DNA of 64,000 nucleotides from Karalla daura (Eukaryota; Chordata; Actinopteri; Chaetodontiformes; Leiognathidae): the NCBI GenBank assembly GCA_029224185.1, contig CM055191.1, positions 17,305,260-17,369,259 on the forward strand. The letters run 5' to 3'. The notes beneath the pieces are model-generated. The model searched no databases. It saw nothing but the letters and a program-made list of their open reading frames with translations, and was not told the origin of the DNA. Below, piece after piece: positions 14,201 through 27,600 of the stretch. Numbering within the stretch: the first letter of the stretch is position 1; every line of letters begins with the position of its first letter. Made by a program: the position numbers and the translations under genes.

Positions 14201-15017
14201 CTGAAAATAAAACTGAAATTGTAGATTTTGGATGAAAAATGAACTCAAAACGACACATTGTGTGTGTGTGTGTGTGTGTCTGAACACATCCATGTTAAAC
14301 CAGATGCACATTTGGACAATGCATTAAAGGGCTTTTTACCTGTTATATCCATAACTCAATCGCATTAATTGGATTTTGAAGCCATGTGCCTGGGTTCAGC
14401 AGCAGCCACAGTGGCTCACCTCAGATCAATATGGCATTTGATTGTATTAGCTGGAAAAATACCCGCTCTGCTTCACTTCACTGTCCCACCAGCACAAAGC
14501 TCCTGGATTGACTTCTACGCCCTCCCAGGTCTTTGTTCCTCAGTATTTCCTTCTAGGCCGACATTTTCACTTGAGCCTACTATCCTATTTTTCAAGGTGC
14601 AATCGTCCTTATTTTAACATTGGCATCAGATGCATCAGGCTTTATGTGTAACACTGATAAAAACATATAGCAGCGCTGTCAAACTAAGATAGACACATTC
14701 GCATGCTTTGAAGTTAGATTGAATAATATTTACCGACAGTGGGGGCTAATTTGTATTTATTCATATTTCTGTTCTCTTGTTTCCAATGGATTTTAATGCA
14801 GCTGGGCTTTTTCTCTCTGATATGATTGTTTCTCAGCCAGGGACTGTTATCAGACCACACACACATGCATCTGTCCACACAGGCAAACACACACACACAC
14901 ACACACACATACACACACACAGTGTTATCAGCCTGAAGGCATCAGATTACCCTACCTTGGCTACATTAGCACTAAAAGCCTGGCCTCTTATCTCTAATTG
15001 TTCATTAAGGGCTAAAC

Positions 15018-15071
<54 letters not shown>

Positions 15072-18000
15072 TCTTAAAGCACTAACAGGCTCAACGACCA
15101 TCTTGTTATTGGGCAGCGCTGACTCTGAAGCAAACTGACTGAGAATATGGAGAGTGCTTTGTTTTAAAATACACATTTTCTGACTGCTTTCAACCCAGTC
15201 AGCCAGTGCTGGGTGTGTCCAGAGGTGAAAAGACTTCAAACCTTCAGCCAGAGGGGGCAGTGAAACACAGCTTCTCAGCTCAAGTTACTGCCAAGTCTTA
15301 CAACAATGGGTTTTTTAAAAGGAATCATTTTGAGTCCCGGTATGATGTGAGAATATGAATTTTTTGCATCTGTGTGGGAGGTTTTGTCGTATAATCAGTT
15401 CTTGAAGCTCTAAAGCTGCCTCGCTGCACATTCATCAAGCAGCGTGTGATGCTCCATATGCAGACGCTACATACACATCCAGCCTGTCCCTTTTAAGTTC
15501 TGCACTTTGTAGTTTTGAGGGCTGCGGTGCGTTGTTGCTACGTCTCACTGTTTTGACAGATTTCAGATTGTCTCCCAGAGGGAGGAGTGGAAGGGAGCAG
15601 GTGAACGAGTCAAACAGAGTTCATGTGAATCTCCTGCTTTGAACGCGGAACCGCCTGTTTATTTATTTATTTGTTTGTTCCCGAATGGAAATCACATAAG
15701 TGCTTCACCCCAAACGTTTCCTTTTTTTTCCCCCGTTCTGTCAGCCTCCACCTGGCATCTGGCGCACGTTCACCGCGCCCTGCGCCCGCTCTCCTCAGTC
15801 ACGCGAGCGGAGTGAAGGAGAATATTCTTGTTCAATAAATCCGAGCGATTTTGTGCTGAAGTTCTGCCACAGAGGTGTCAGAAACGGGCTTCCGGTTTGA
15901 GTATCATTTTGAAGGAAACGAATCAACAGCATTAACCGCAAACGAAACATTGGCGATATGAGCCAGAGGTGCAGATATGCCTCGCAGGCTGCTCTCCTCT
16001 AGGCCCTTTTTCCCCACTCCTCCTTTCCCATTCCTCCCCACTGCGAGATGTTCTAACCTTGGGTCTAATTAATTCTAATGACCTGAACTTTATGTTCCTT
16101 TTTGCACTGCTTTTATTCTGTATCCAGGCATTGTCTGAACGCATCAATTAATCTTCTTTTAAACACTTTCCCGAATCATGGGGGTGGGGAGTTGGGGTTT
16201 GGTTCCCCCCGTTGTGCCAAGGCTCAGTACCAAGCTGAGCCATGGGGAGATTCAGATCTTCAGGAGCACTTTGGGCTCTCTTTGATCAGATGCTGAAAAC
16301 CATTCTCATTCCAGTCCTTTTGTCAAGAGCAGCCACCCTTTGAAAACGTGGGTGCACTTTCAACTCTGTGAAATATATTGTAACGACTGAAGAGAGGACT
16401 ATAACTTAAAAAATGTGTGCATGGACTGCATGTGTTTTATGCGTGTGTGTGCGTGTGAATGTTTTTTATGAAATAACTCGAGTGATGATCTCCCCCTGAG
16501 ATCATCTGAATGTGTAGTAAAATCTGACATCACAGTTGGAATAAGAAACAAAATAAACTCTCCTTACTACTGCTACTACTATTTGTGTAGAGAGTCAGTC
16601 ATTTTGTCGTGAAGGTAGGACTTAGCAATAGTTTTCATCTAAATTCGCTCAGGCCATGGACCAAGGAATGAGGGAGATTGTTTTTTTCTGGATTCTTGTC
16701 ACTTGTGACTCCACTAGACTGTACATAATAACTCTGAGATACAAGGATGATTAGGCTGGAACCCAACCAGTGATTCAGCTTGAATAGCATTCTAGTTAAT
16801 GGCAGTGGCACTTACTTGTTTCTGTGTCTGACTCACTTGAAGTTAACAGTAAATGGCTGCTGGTGTCACCTCTCTATTTGTATTTGCCAGCCTCACCTCG
16901 CCCTCTTTGCCTCACACGCAGGGCCAGTCCTCGCTGTCAGCGGTGCCCAGCCTGGTGGACCGACCCAGCACCCTGGGCCAGTCTCAGTCGGTCATGAACA
17001 TTTCCAGGACGTCTCCCAAGGCAGAGACCAAGAAGAGGAGGGCCCCGGCGCTGCCTGGGGCCCCAACCCCCACCCTGGCGCACGCTAACTTCGAGGGCTG
17101 TCAGGTGAGGAGAGATTAAAGAAGAGCTGAGTGCTGAGGTGTGTGCGTTTGTCAGAGGTGGTGAAGCGATGCCACTTATTGGAAACCGGGGTCGTGACAT
17201 TCAACTCTGACTCTTGCCCTTCCTTGAAAGACACAACACGGTGTGTTAAAATCGTAGCTCCTGTCTGAGTATGTGTGAATAAATTGGTATAAATGTGTGT
17301 AGTAGAGGCTTGCAGATTACGACAGCCGAATGTGTAATTGGGATTCTCATGCTCTCAGGACTGACCTCAGGTTTGAGTTCATCTGAAAGCTGCAATCTGT
17401 TCGCAGCCTTTGCGTTTGGTGTTTTGGTCTGGAGTTTCAGCACCTCAAGGTCAGAGTGACCTGTATCGTCTACATTAGAGAAACAGCTCCCTGCAGTCTC
17501 ATTATAGTGCTATGGCAGCATGCTGGGAAATGTTGTTTAGCAACCAACATCCCTCCTCCCTCCCTCTGATAATAAGTTTTGTTTATTTGGAGGAGCTGGT
17601 GCTCTTGAATGATGTTATCGAGAGGAAATTTTGTTCTCAGGACGCTGGGAGAATGGTGTTTTCCTCTTTAGCTTAATGAACTAATCTGTGCACAGAGGAG
17701 CACACAGCATTTCTGAGAATTGTTGTGTGGTGAGAATAGTAAATTAGCGGAGGTGCTGCGAGCTCAAAGCCAAATAATCTGATTCTCATCAGTTCTTGTT
17801 TTGGAGATGCACAGAAAACAACAATCCTGATGTTCCACTTCGGTCCGGATATTCGGCTTTGACGCCTGCTCCCTGGGGTTCGCAATGGTAGAGCAAGTTT
17901 AACAAGTGCTGGTTTGCTTTAAAAATCCCTCATTCCCTCTGTTGTATTCATCTCACTCCGCTTTAATAGATGCCTGTCCCTTTCCATGCAGGGCATTGTG

Positions 18001-21000
18001 ACTGCTAAGATGCTCTCTTGAGCTGTGGTGTTTGTTTTTAGTGTGCAAATTGCTGTTGTGCACCGGGAGCCGGTAAATCTGTCCACCTGTCAGATTAAGA
18101 GTTCTGCCTGACACCTGAGCCCAGACACACACACTGAGACACCGCTGCGAGTCTCTCCGGCAACTTCCCTAAAACACGACCGGTGAAGGTCATCTGAGGA
18201 CTCAATGAGCGCTCTAATAATAGACTTCCTCTCCCTGGCTCGCTCTTTTGGCCTCTCACAGTTGCCGTATCGATGGACGGCCGGACAGGCCGATTCGAAA
18301 GATGGCGGTTGACAGGCCCGGGTTCAATGAGGCCCGTTTATGGGTGTGTCGTCCGAGGACACCGCAGAGGTGTTAGCTGTTCAGAGATTAGCAGCACACC
18401 TGGCCTGTGTTTGTTGTCTGGGTGCGATTAGAGAGGATTTAGCTTCATGTCAGCGAGGGATGTCATCGCAGCCAGGTTGTGTCCGTAGGTTTCTGGTTTT
18501 GGCCGCGGCATTAGTGGGCGCCGCATGGCGTGGGCCTTTCTTAGGGCGCTACGTAAGGCGTGCTTACATGTTTGCACGAAATTAGCAACAAGTGTAATGC
18601 TCCAGGTGATATTAATAAAGGGGGAAATCATCATCTTCAAAAAATGATCCATCCGTCCATTAGCATCATGTTCTGGAGGAGCCTTTCCTTGTGCTCATAC
18701 TCACACATTTTATCACCAGCTGTGCAGCTAGTTGTTGTTGTTGTTGTTGCTGCTGCTGTTGTTTCATGGATTTTGCTGACTCAGACCTGCCATGCTTTGA
18801 AACTCTTAGTTCTGCTGCATGCTGATTTGTGTTATTTGCTCCCAGAGATTTTATCTCTATGCACAGTCCAGCGTAAGGATGTGTGTGTGTGTGTGTGCGT
18901 GTGTGTGTCTGTGTGTGAGTGCCTGTGTGTGCGTGTGGATTAGCCACATGATAGCAGGTCATCTGAGGACAGCTCTCTATGATGACTGTCCTCATTACAG
19001 ACCTCCCGCTGTGCTGGACAATCTTAGGTGACCAACTGATTGTGACTTACAAGGCACACTAATGGACATTGACATCATAGTATAAGCTATAAGGATGATG
19101 AGATTGTTATAATGAAGCTAAATTCTTCAAACAGCCTTTGTGGAGATAGAGATCAGTAAGAGTGGTTGTTGAAATCATATAAAACTTCATATACTAACAT
19201 GAATGTTAAAACTGGATCCTCTTAATAGTCAGAGTATTGGTCAAATTCAGGGGCACAAATGACCACTAACTGTGCTTCAGATAATCAACAGCTCTTTTTT
19301 TTCTCATTTTAGTTTTATTTTTCTATATAAGACCTGGAAAACATCGCGTTGTTTTTTTATTTTTCATACACCGGATTTACAACTTATAACAGAGGATTCT
19401 GGAGCTTTTCAATGTCTGAAGGGCAGCATACTGCATACCATAGTGACAGTGGGACTGGCAAGAACACTGCAAAAACATTAGCGTTCCACTAAGAGTGTAA
19501 ACCCATCGTCGACTGTAGGAGAGTCAGATGTTTTCGCATTTCACTGGAGTCAGAGTTGAAGTTACTCCTCTCTTTCCACAGCATAACAATCAAAAATCTG
19601 TGTCTGTCTGTGCGAGTGGGGCACGGAATTAAATTATGTTTTGGAACATTGAGTTCAGAGAATCACAACCTTGTTTTGGGGTTTTTTTCTTCTTTCTTTC
19701 TTTCTTTCTTTCTTTTTTTTTTCCTCAGCAGTGATAGGCAATCTGTTATTGTGGTTTGGAAAGGAAGCCGTGTCTACGCTGCCTCTTGTGATAAAGGAGT
19801 TCAGAAAAATCCCGAGCTTTCTGCTCCACTGCTCGGTAACAGAAGGTGCTTCTTGAGTTCGTACGTTTGTGCGCGCGGGAGGGGCCGAGAGATAAAGACC
19901 GAACCACTGAAGCAGGGAATGAGAGCGGCGGAAGACGGGGACGCAGCGGTCAGAGCGACGTTACCTCTCCGGTTATACACGCGTGCCGCGTGTGTATAAA
20001 TCGCTACATGTCTGCTTTTGAATGCTGTGTTTTAAAAATCAGGGTCCAGCGCGGTGACCCCCCAGCACCACCCCCGGCTTCCAGGAGGACACGGCAGGGG
20101 AAAGTTCAGCCGAGGACACGAGCACGGCAGAGCACAAAGAATTAGATCTGCAGCTAATCAGTATAGACTTTCAGATTTTATTACATGTTCGGTTCCCCCA
20201 TGAGTCATTCCAGTATTTTTCAGTTCCTTTCACCACACAAAAATGCAAATTCAATCGACGTACGACTTGCTGATTGACACCATTATATATACAGCATGTA
20301 GACTAGAGACAAATTAACAGAAAAACATGTATTTTTTCATAAGAAACCGAAACCTGAAACCGGATCGGGTCGAAGCAAAGCAGAGGGGAGAGGACATAAC
20401 TATGGGGAAAGTGACTGACGGTACATCTTTCGTATTTACTCATTATTTTGAGACTGAAAGAACACCTTTAGTTCATAGTTGACAGACTGTTATGTGATTG
20501 CTGCTCACATTTGAAGCAACTTATTGTGAAGTGTTTTCTTCAAGATCCCTCATACGTGCTGAAAACTACACATTTTTATGCTTTGAGCAGCTTGTTTTTT
20601 TAATCAGTCCCACCAGAGGAAACGCACACGTTTGGCAACAGAACCTTGTAAAAGAGAGTGTTAAACAGTAATAAACGGGAACAAGGATCAGGATAAAATA
20701 GAGTCTGTCTGTGGCCCTGTTGATTTGTGGAAACATGCTCTCTCTCAGTTGTGTGTAAAACACTGGGAGCTGCAGCTGTCCTCCCGGAGCTCTCCTCTCA
20801 TATCCACACTCTGCATGAATTAGCCTTTGTACATGCTGCATTCTTGCCCGCGTCTGTGTGGCTTCTTGATTGATCGAGCTGGCTACGTTTCTCTCCCTGA
20901 CGATCTGTCACTCTGCTGAAATGGCCAGTTGGCAGCAGAGGCAGCCTTGTTTTTCACAGTCGTCCATTAGTCCTGTAGTTGTCCACAGTGATTGCTATCT

Positions 21001-22826
21001 TTAATCTGCTCTAATGCACGGCTCTGGTCCTATCAGCCAGACAAAACACTGGCTGCCACCGCTTCTGTGTTCAGTGTAATGAGCGGCCATCTAAGGGTTT
21101 TTCTGCTCCTCTTTGTTTTGCCATCCATCTGTCTTTTTTTTTCCCTCTTTCAATTTTTTTGCCCCCCCCCCTCGCCCCGCCTTGATATCAGCTTTTCTTT
21201 CGCCGCACACACTCTGTTTTGTCTCTTTCACAATACTTGTCGACTGGTCGCAGCTCCGACCGATGAATACACCTCCCACTCAACATAAACAAAGAAGGTC
21301 GGCCGGCGCTGCTTTTGGGATGCATTGCCGTTAGTCCCTCTTGTATATGCGGTTAAATGCGCTAAGCCCTTCTCCAGATAAGAATCTGTGTGAGTGCCCA
21401 AAGAAAGGAGGAAACCACCGAACGCTGTGCAAAGGCAGAAAGAAGGGAAGTAACCTGGAACCGGGTCGAAAAGAATGTTTACTCATTTGCCACATGCCTC
21501 CACTGTATCTCACCGGAGTCTGACGGGCCGAAACGTTTTTTTCTTCCTCTCAAGCACACGGAGGCAAAGAGGGAAGGAGGCACAACTCCTGCCAAAGCAA
21601 ATAAGCAGCCCGTCCTCCACTTTTCACATCCTCATCCCTCATCCGCTCTTAAAAGCGGCCTAATTTGTGTTGCAGCTGAAAACAGCAGGTGCCCCGGCTC
21701 CAGGAGGGCGATGCGCATTTTCCATACGTCTTAAACCGGCCTTGCTGCATACATCACGTTCGCCCCTCCGATTCTAGCCGCCGCGATTTGCATGTTTAAG
21801 CAATCTGTGAGTTACTTCCATCAGATCAGCCGTATTCCAGCCTCGTAGACAAGACCGCGTTCGTGCGAAAACATTGACGGCTGCGACCTGGACCGGACAT
21901 TAATTACGTGTCGAGCTTCTGTGGGCTGTTTATTGTCGTCCCGTACGGACTGTTATAAGAAGGAGTGCGAGTTTAAGTAGGAATTCCGTACAAAGTACAC
22001 AAAGCGCGCCAGTCCGTCAAACAATACGCTTTTTTTCCCTGGTGAGATACCTTTTCACTCTGCTGTTGTAATGAGCCTTTGTCAGAACACAAGCGCACGA
22101 GCAGCGTCGACACTGCGCGTCTGCCCGGTCCGCTGATTGTGCCGCGTGACGTGTACTGAACTGTAGTCTGGCACTGGAAGCTTTCTATTCTCAAGCACTG
22201 GCCTTGAAGATTGTGAAAGTGTGAGTCGGGGGCCTGTTATAGGGTAAACGCGTCACCCTGCCATGCGGCTTATGTAGGACAGGATCTGTTTGCACTTGAG
22301 GCTGTCAAAACATCTTGTGTATGCGACCAGCCAGGACAGATGGGACAAACAAATGGAGCGAATGTATTGGAGCAATGTTTGTGTCGGTTTCAAACCGTTT
22401 GTGGTTGCGTCTCGGTGTGTGTGTGTGTGTGTGTCTGGGCGTGGATTCAGACAGATGGAAACAGATGTTAGTGCAACAAGTATTCATTTGTAATTAGGGG
22501 CTTGATTCATATTAAATTTATGTATTCATCATGATCAACTTTTTTTTACGTTAGCTCAAAAAATGAGAATTCGCTGCCTTTGATCATTGGAGAGAAAAAA
22601 AAACAATTGAATTTATTCTGTAAATGCGGAGAAAAAGAGGAGGAAAACATGAAATTTCAGTAGGTTAGTAGGACAAAGTAGACCACAATGGAACTGGGTC
22701 AGCCATGCGCCTCCTCATCCTCAGCTATCCTCTTCTATGCGCCCCCATCCACCCCTTCACATACACATTGTTAAGACTTTTCATCATACATCCCACACAC
22801 ACACCACACATGTTCATTATAACATA

Positions 22827-22868
<42 letters not shown>

Positions 22869-24618
22869 ACCCCCAACAAACGCTAACTGTCCTCCTTGTC
22901 TCCTCTTGGCATGTTTTTGACCTCAGTGCCCTCACTGTTGAGACAGTTCAGCCACTATTATTATCCCTGACACACGCATGTACACACACACACTCTCTCG
23001 TGCATGTACGCACGTGCTCATGCACGCTGGCATGCACAGGCACACACACATATACAGTGTGCGCTCATACACATATATACTCCATTTCACATTCCACATT
23101 AGCGCTGTAATGCTACTCTGCCACAAAGCCCCTCACCCATCAAGGGTCCCTCCTCACAGCAACCGATGAATGGTCACGCAACAGGTTGAAGGCTCCATGG
23201 GTGGCCCTATCTGATCAACATGCTCCAACATGGGGCCCTTTGCCTCTCAAACCACAGAGTGGAAAATTTAATGGACACACCAGGCTGTCCTGGCATTACC
23301 TCTTACAATGCACCAGTGGCCACGTATGTTTTGCACTTTCTCAAGTGTCCTCCACTCATACAAAGCCTGGCAAAAATAGAAAAATGAAACAAAAGGAGCA
23401 TGTTAGCAGACATTGTGTCCAGCTGCAACTTGTTTGGGCAAAACTCTTTCTTTCTAAAACTCCTTCTTTCTGCATTTTAAATTACTTGTGCCTTCAACTA
23501 CTGAATTATTAAATTAAATACTACAATAAAGTTTAATTAAGTTCATATCCACTCCATGAACAAATTTTGAGGCCGCCGAAATTAGTACTTGAAAGCTGCA
23601 CAATGGGCAAAACCACATTGGGGGTCACACTGTATGATTAGAAGGTGGCTTTTAACCACCCAGTGTTCTTTCTCGATCCTCAGAAATGAAATAGTCTGTC
23701 GGTGGTTTCTTTGGTTGAGAATGGACCTGAGTAAAAGGTGAGGAAGCCCTGTAGATATTTACAAGACTCTAAATGTTTGTCTTTGTATCCTGAGACAAGG
23801 ATGCACGGAATCCAGTGTGATTAATTAACGTCAATATGAGCGCCTCTGTGTATTTGCATGTATGGATTTCATTGACGTTTCACAGCGCGATGTGAGAGGA
23901 GTGTTCAACGGGGAGGTTGACCCTCGCCTTTGCAGTGACTCTTCCTGGCACCGGCTCGGCTTCTGATCTGACGCAACACGACTTGGCTGGACTTAACGGA
24001 GTCAGGACTTGAGAATCCGCTCGCCGCGCCGACCCTCCTTTGCCTTGTTGCGACTCGACGTGTGCTGTCATGACACGGAAGTGGCCGGATCCCACCTCTC
24101 TAGCTCGCAGCAATGTGTGCGCGGCTACTGGAAGAAAGGCGTTTCAAAACTCCAGAGTAACATGAGTTTGAAAAAAAAAAAAAAGGAAAAAAAAAACTCT
24201 CTGCGTATGTAGAAACCAGTGAGCAACACGTAAACACACCCCCGAACATGAGTTTATTATATAGCCAACATAACGTAATGTACCGTATGACCTTGACTTG
24301 TGGTGTAATGCAGAGTTTTGTGCATCTTGGCCCGGACCTCTGACAATCTTTAAGTACTGCTGCGTTTTCAGTCATGGCGCCAACAAGCCCATGAGAGGAG
24401 CGCACACTTAACCCTTCAACCCTTAACAACTCCATAATCCATGTGCCTGAGCTCTGGGAGCCAGCGAATGGACGTATACTGTTGTGCATGCATCTCTGTA
24501 TGCCTGTGTGTTGTGCTGCTGCTCTCTTCCTCTCAGAGCATGGCCTGGCTGCATGTCTTATGTTTCACTCTGCAGGGAACGCACACATAAACATACTCTC
24601 CTGACATGCACCCGCACG

Positions 24619-24655
<37 letters not shown>

Positions 24656-27600
24656 CTATCTGCATAGGCAAGTCAGTCATCCATTTCAGCTTCAACTTTG
24701 GCCCACATCCACTGGTATGTCTGTATTCATGTGTGTATGAATGCCAGAGAGGGAGAGGAGTGGGAGACCAAGGAAGAGTAAGACAACCAGTTGGGGGCCA
24801 TTGGGATTTCTATAGCATGCCAGCCGCTGAGTTCATTGAGTTCATGTGTGTGAACCCAGTTCGCCTGCAGAAAGGCAAGGTGGCCTGATCTCACTCTTGT
24901 CCCGCTGCATGATGCAACGTACATGCAGCTCCGGGCATGTTCTCTGTCGAGTTTCAGAGGAGTTGAATGCAGCAGCAGCAGTAATTGGTTTTTTTTTTTG
25001 TTTTTTTTTTTGCAGAAAGAAGGACATCTATAGTACACTGTTGAAACCTGCCCACAGCACATTTAAATTGATTCTTAGAAAACTGAGTTCACAGAGAGTG
25101 AGGTCTACGTGTGTAGCAGGGTGTCAATAGTCTCCACTCCTGGAAGAAAACAGAGAATTTCCCACTCATTAGTTTGTTATGTCCTCCTTTTTTTTTATTT
25201 ATCTTTCCTCCTCTGTCCTCCCTCTCGCAACCAGTTTGGATTTATTGTGCTTCCTTTTTCCGGCAGTCATTAAGAAAAACATAAAAAATACGATGAATGT
25301 TGTGAAACATCCGTTGACCCACTTCTTCCACGCCTGATATGAATGATTGCGCGCAGAGGTTACTGAGTGCTCGAGGTACAGGAGGGAGGAACACTTTGTT
25401 GTGCGTTTGCACTCGCACAGAAGTAACGACATTGTGTCTGTCGTCTCATCCGTTAAAGTGATTGGCCATTTGTTTTGTGGCGAGTGATTCAGCAAGTTGG
25501 CATGAGCGATAGCTGATGCACCCCGGGAAAAACGAAGGCAAAGGTGAAGCAGTAAAGCTCACCTGCGGGATTCGTATGTCCTGTCAAAACACCGCTACAG
25601 CAAATGAAGTGTATCACGTTATGCGCCTTGTTGTGGTATAATTTAAGAGGAATGTTGGCACTGTGGTGGATTTGAGGACTCGAGACGTCTGCCAGAACTC
25701 CACTTGATTTAATTACTCAGTAGTAAAATCTCTACAGTCCTGGAGACAGGCTGATTTATTGGTGGACCACACGCATACACACACACACACATACACACAC
25801 ACACATGCGCACAAGGTGCTCACTTAAATTAACTTTCTACTGTCTCTGAACTGTGTCTCATCAGGCTGGCCTTGGCTCGGAAAGCCAGCAGAGAAAAAGG
25901 AAGGCGCCCGCTCCTCCTCCCACCCCGTCCTCCATCAGCCCCGGCTCTGATGACACCTCAGCCTCAGCCTCAGCTTCCGCCACCCCCGCCCCAGACCCCA
26001 GCCTCGTGGCTAAACCACCTGCCCCGGCCCTCCGCACCAAGGTGGTGCAGCCTGCCCCCGTGCACCCCCCCGCTGGGCTCACGCAAACTGTCCAAGTGGA
26101 AGCGCAGCCTCCACCCGCGTGCGTGTCTGAGCTGAGCACCAGCTCCCCAACTCCCAGCAGCAGCACCGCAGACAGCCTTGCCGTTCAGGACTCCAGCTCC
26201 GAGTTCAGCCACAGCCTCGACGACTCGGACGTTGACCTGGACCAGACGGGCTCCCAGTGCAGCAGCCTGACCAGCAGCACAATGGAGGGGTCGGTGCAGG
26301 TCCAGTCTGCGACCATAAGCTCCAGCAGCCGGACCGAGGAGTCCAGAAAGGCCAGCAGCACGTCTGTTCAGCCCAAGGAGGAGGCCTCGTCAGCCAGCAG
26401 CTCCAGGTCGGACACAGAGTCGGCCCTGAACCTCAAACTGGATGAAGTTGAGAACAACAGACACAGTGCAATGGGTAAATATCTATAAAAGGACATGACG
26501 ACACCTTACACACATTTCACAAGCACCACATGAAGCCAATTAAGAGAGAAAATAAAGCAGAATGTGTCCTTTACACCCCCAGTGGAACAGGAATAATGCC
26601 AAATGAAATCAAAGGATGTCTGCCAGGGAGACGCAGAGCGCCACAGAATGAGATCTACCTGCGGCAGTTGTCCATGCTTATGATATCATATCATGCTTAG
26701 TCTCACTATCTGCCATCTGTTGCTCTGTGAATTCCATTCCGATCGAGACCAACTTACATATCGCGTTGTTGTAGGCGAAACGTTTGTATTCGCTGAGAGA
26801 GAAAATGAGCTTGGCCGTTGATCAGTGAACTCCTGACAGTGATGGTAAGCAATCCCTGTATGTTTAAGTTGAAGTGAGACAGTCTGAATTTGCCTGGAGA
26901 TGGTTTGTGCCTGTTAGAAAGTGACTAAATGTGTGCCCAGGAGGATAAAGCTGTCAAACTGCAGCGAGATTTGAAACTCCAACTGTCGAGAGTGACGCAC
27001 GTAACCTGCTCGACGTGTGTGTGTGTGTGTGTGCGTGTGTGTGTGTGTGTGTAAGTTGTGTGTGCGCGTTATGGCTGAAGTACAGGAACCCGTGGAGCTG
27101 GTTTTCATCATCAGCCCCCGAGACAATACAGTCCTTGTCTCTCGCCTTCACTTATCAATCCCGTACGTTTGTCCTATCTTTCTCTCTCTTTTTTCTCCCC
27201 TTTCTTTTTCACTCTCCTTTATCCCTCTTTGTCTCGCTCTCGTACGCACGCAGCTACGCACACAAACGGCTGACACGAGCTGGCAGATACAAAGACAGAC
27301 AGATCCATCATAGGTTTAAGCAGGATCCACTTGAACTTTCGCTGGCCCCGTATTGATCAAGATATAACCTAGATCTTCCTCTGGAGCAAAGCGAGATTGC
27401 AGCAGAGGGCTGTCTCGTCTGACAGAGGCAGAGATGAGAGGGTTGTAGGCCTCACAAAAAAAAAAAACACAACAGGGCTGAGGAAGGTGAAAGTATCAGG
27501 ATGGAGTTCAGAGAAAGGAGCATGGGAAGGTTTTGGCAGCAGGATGACAGAGTGGCGAGGTAGAAACAAGGGAATAGGCGGGTTTAAAGACAGAAGATGA

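Larger units (their letters stand above)
13737..16921 (+). other. cobl: COBL intron, 3.2 kb
   Basis: It holds (TG)10 at 14260-14279, a (CA)n tract at 14887-14921 and (TG)25 at 15021-15070; the last two are complementary and about 100 bases apart. No coding exon was recognised. Confidence 0.7.
17105..25864 (+). other. cobl: COBL intron, 8.8 kb, with CpG-dense patches
   Basis: This is the largest complete intron. No coding exon was recognised. It holds a TTG/CTG run at 18730-18763, a TTTC run near 19690-19716, (CA)n at 22830-22866 and 24621-24651, a poly-A run near 24169-24196 and T runs near 24989-25012. Unusually for an intron it has CpG-dense blocks at about 18225-18560, 19858-20130, 21650-22260 and 23880-24125. 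Confidence 0.7.

Noticed and set aside
17880..17910. tRNA-like GGTAGAGCA string
   Set aside because: No paired acceptor or anticodon arms could be drawn around it.
20040..20145. Possible extra COBL exon after the acceptor-like aaaatcag at 20034-20041
   Set aside because: The frames after it (for example GSSAVTPQHHPRLPGG) do not resemble COBL, and no good donor follows.
22978..23169. Thr-His-rich ORFs over CA-rich sequence (here and elsewhere)
   Set aside because: Dinucleotide repeats translate as Thr-His or Cys-Val without stops; this is an artefact of composition.
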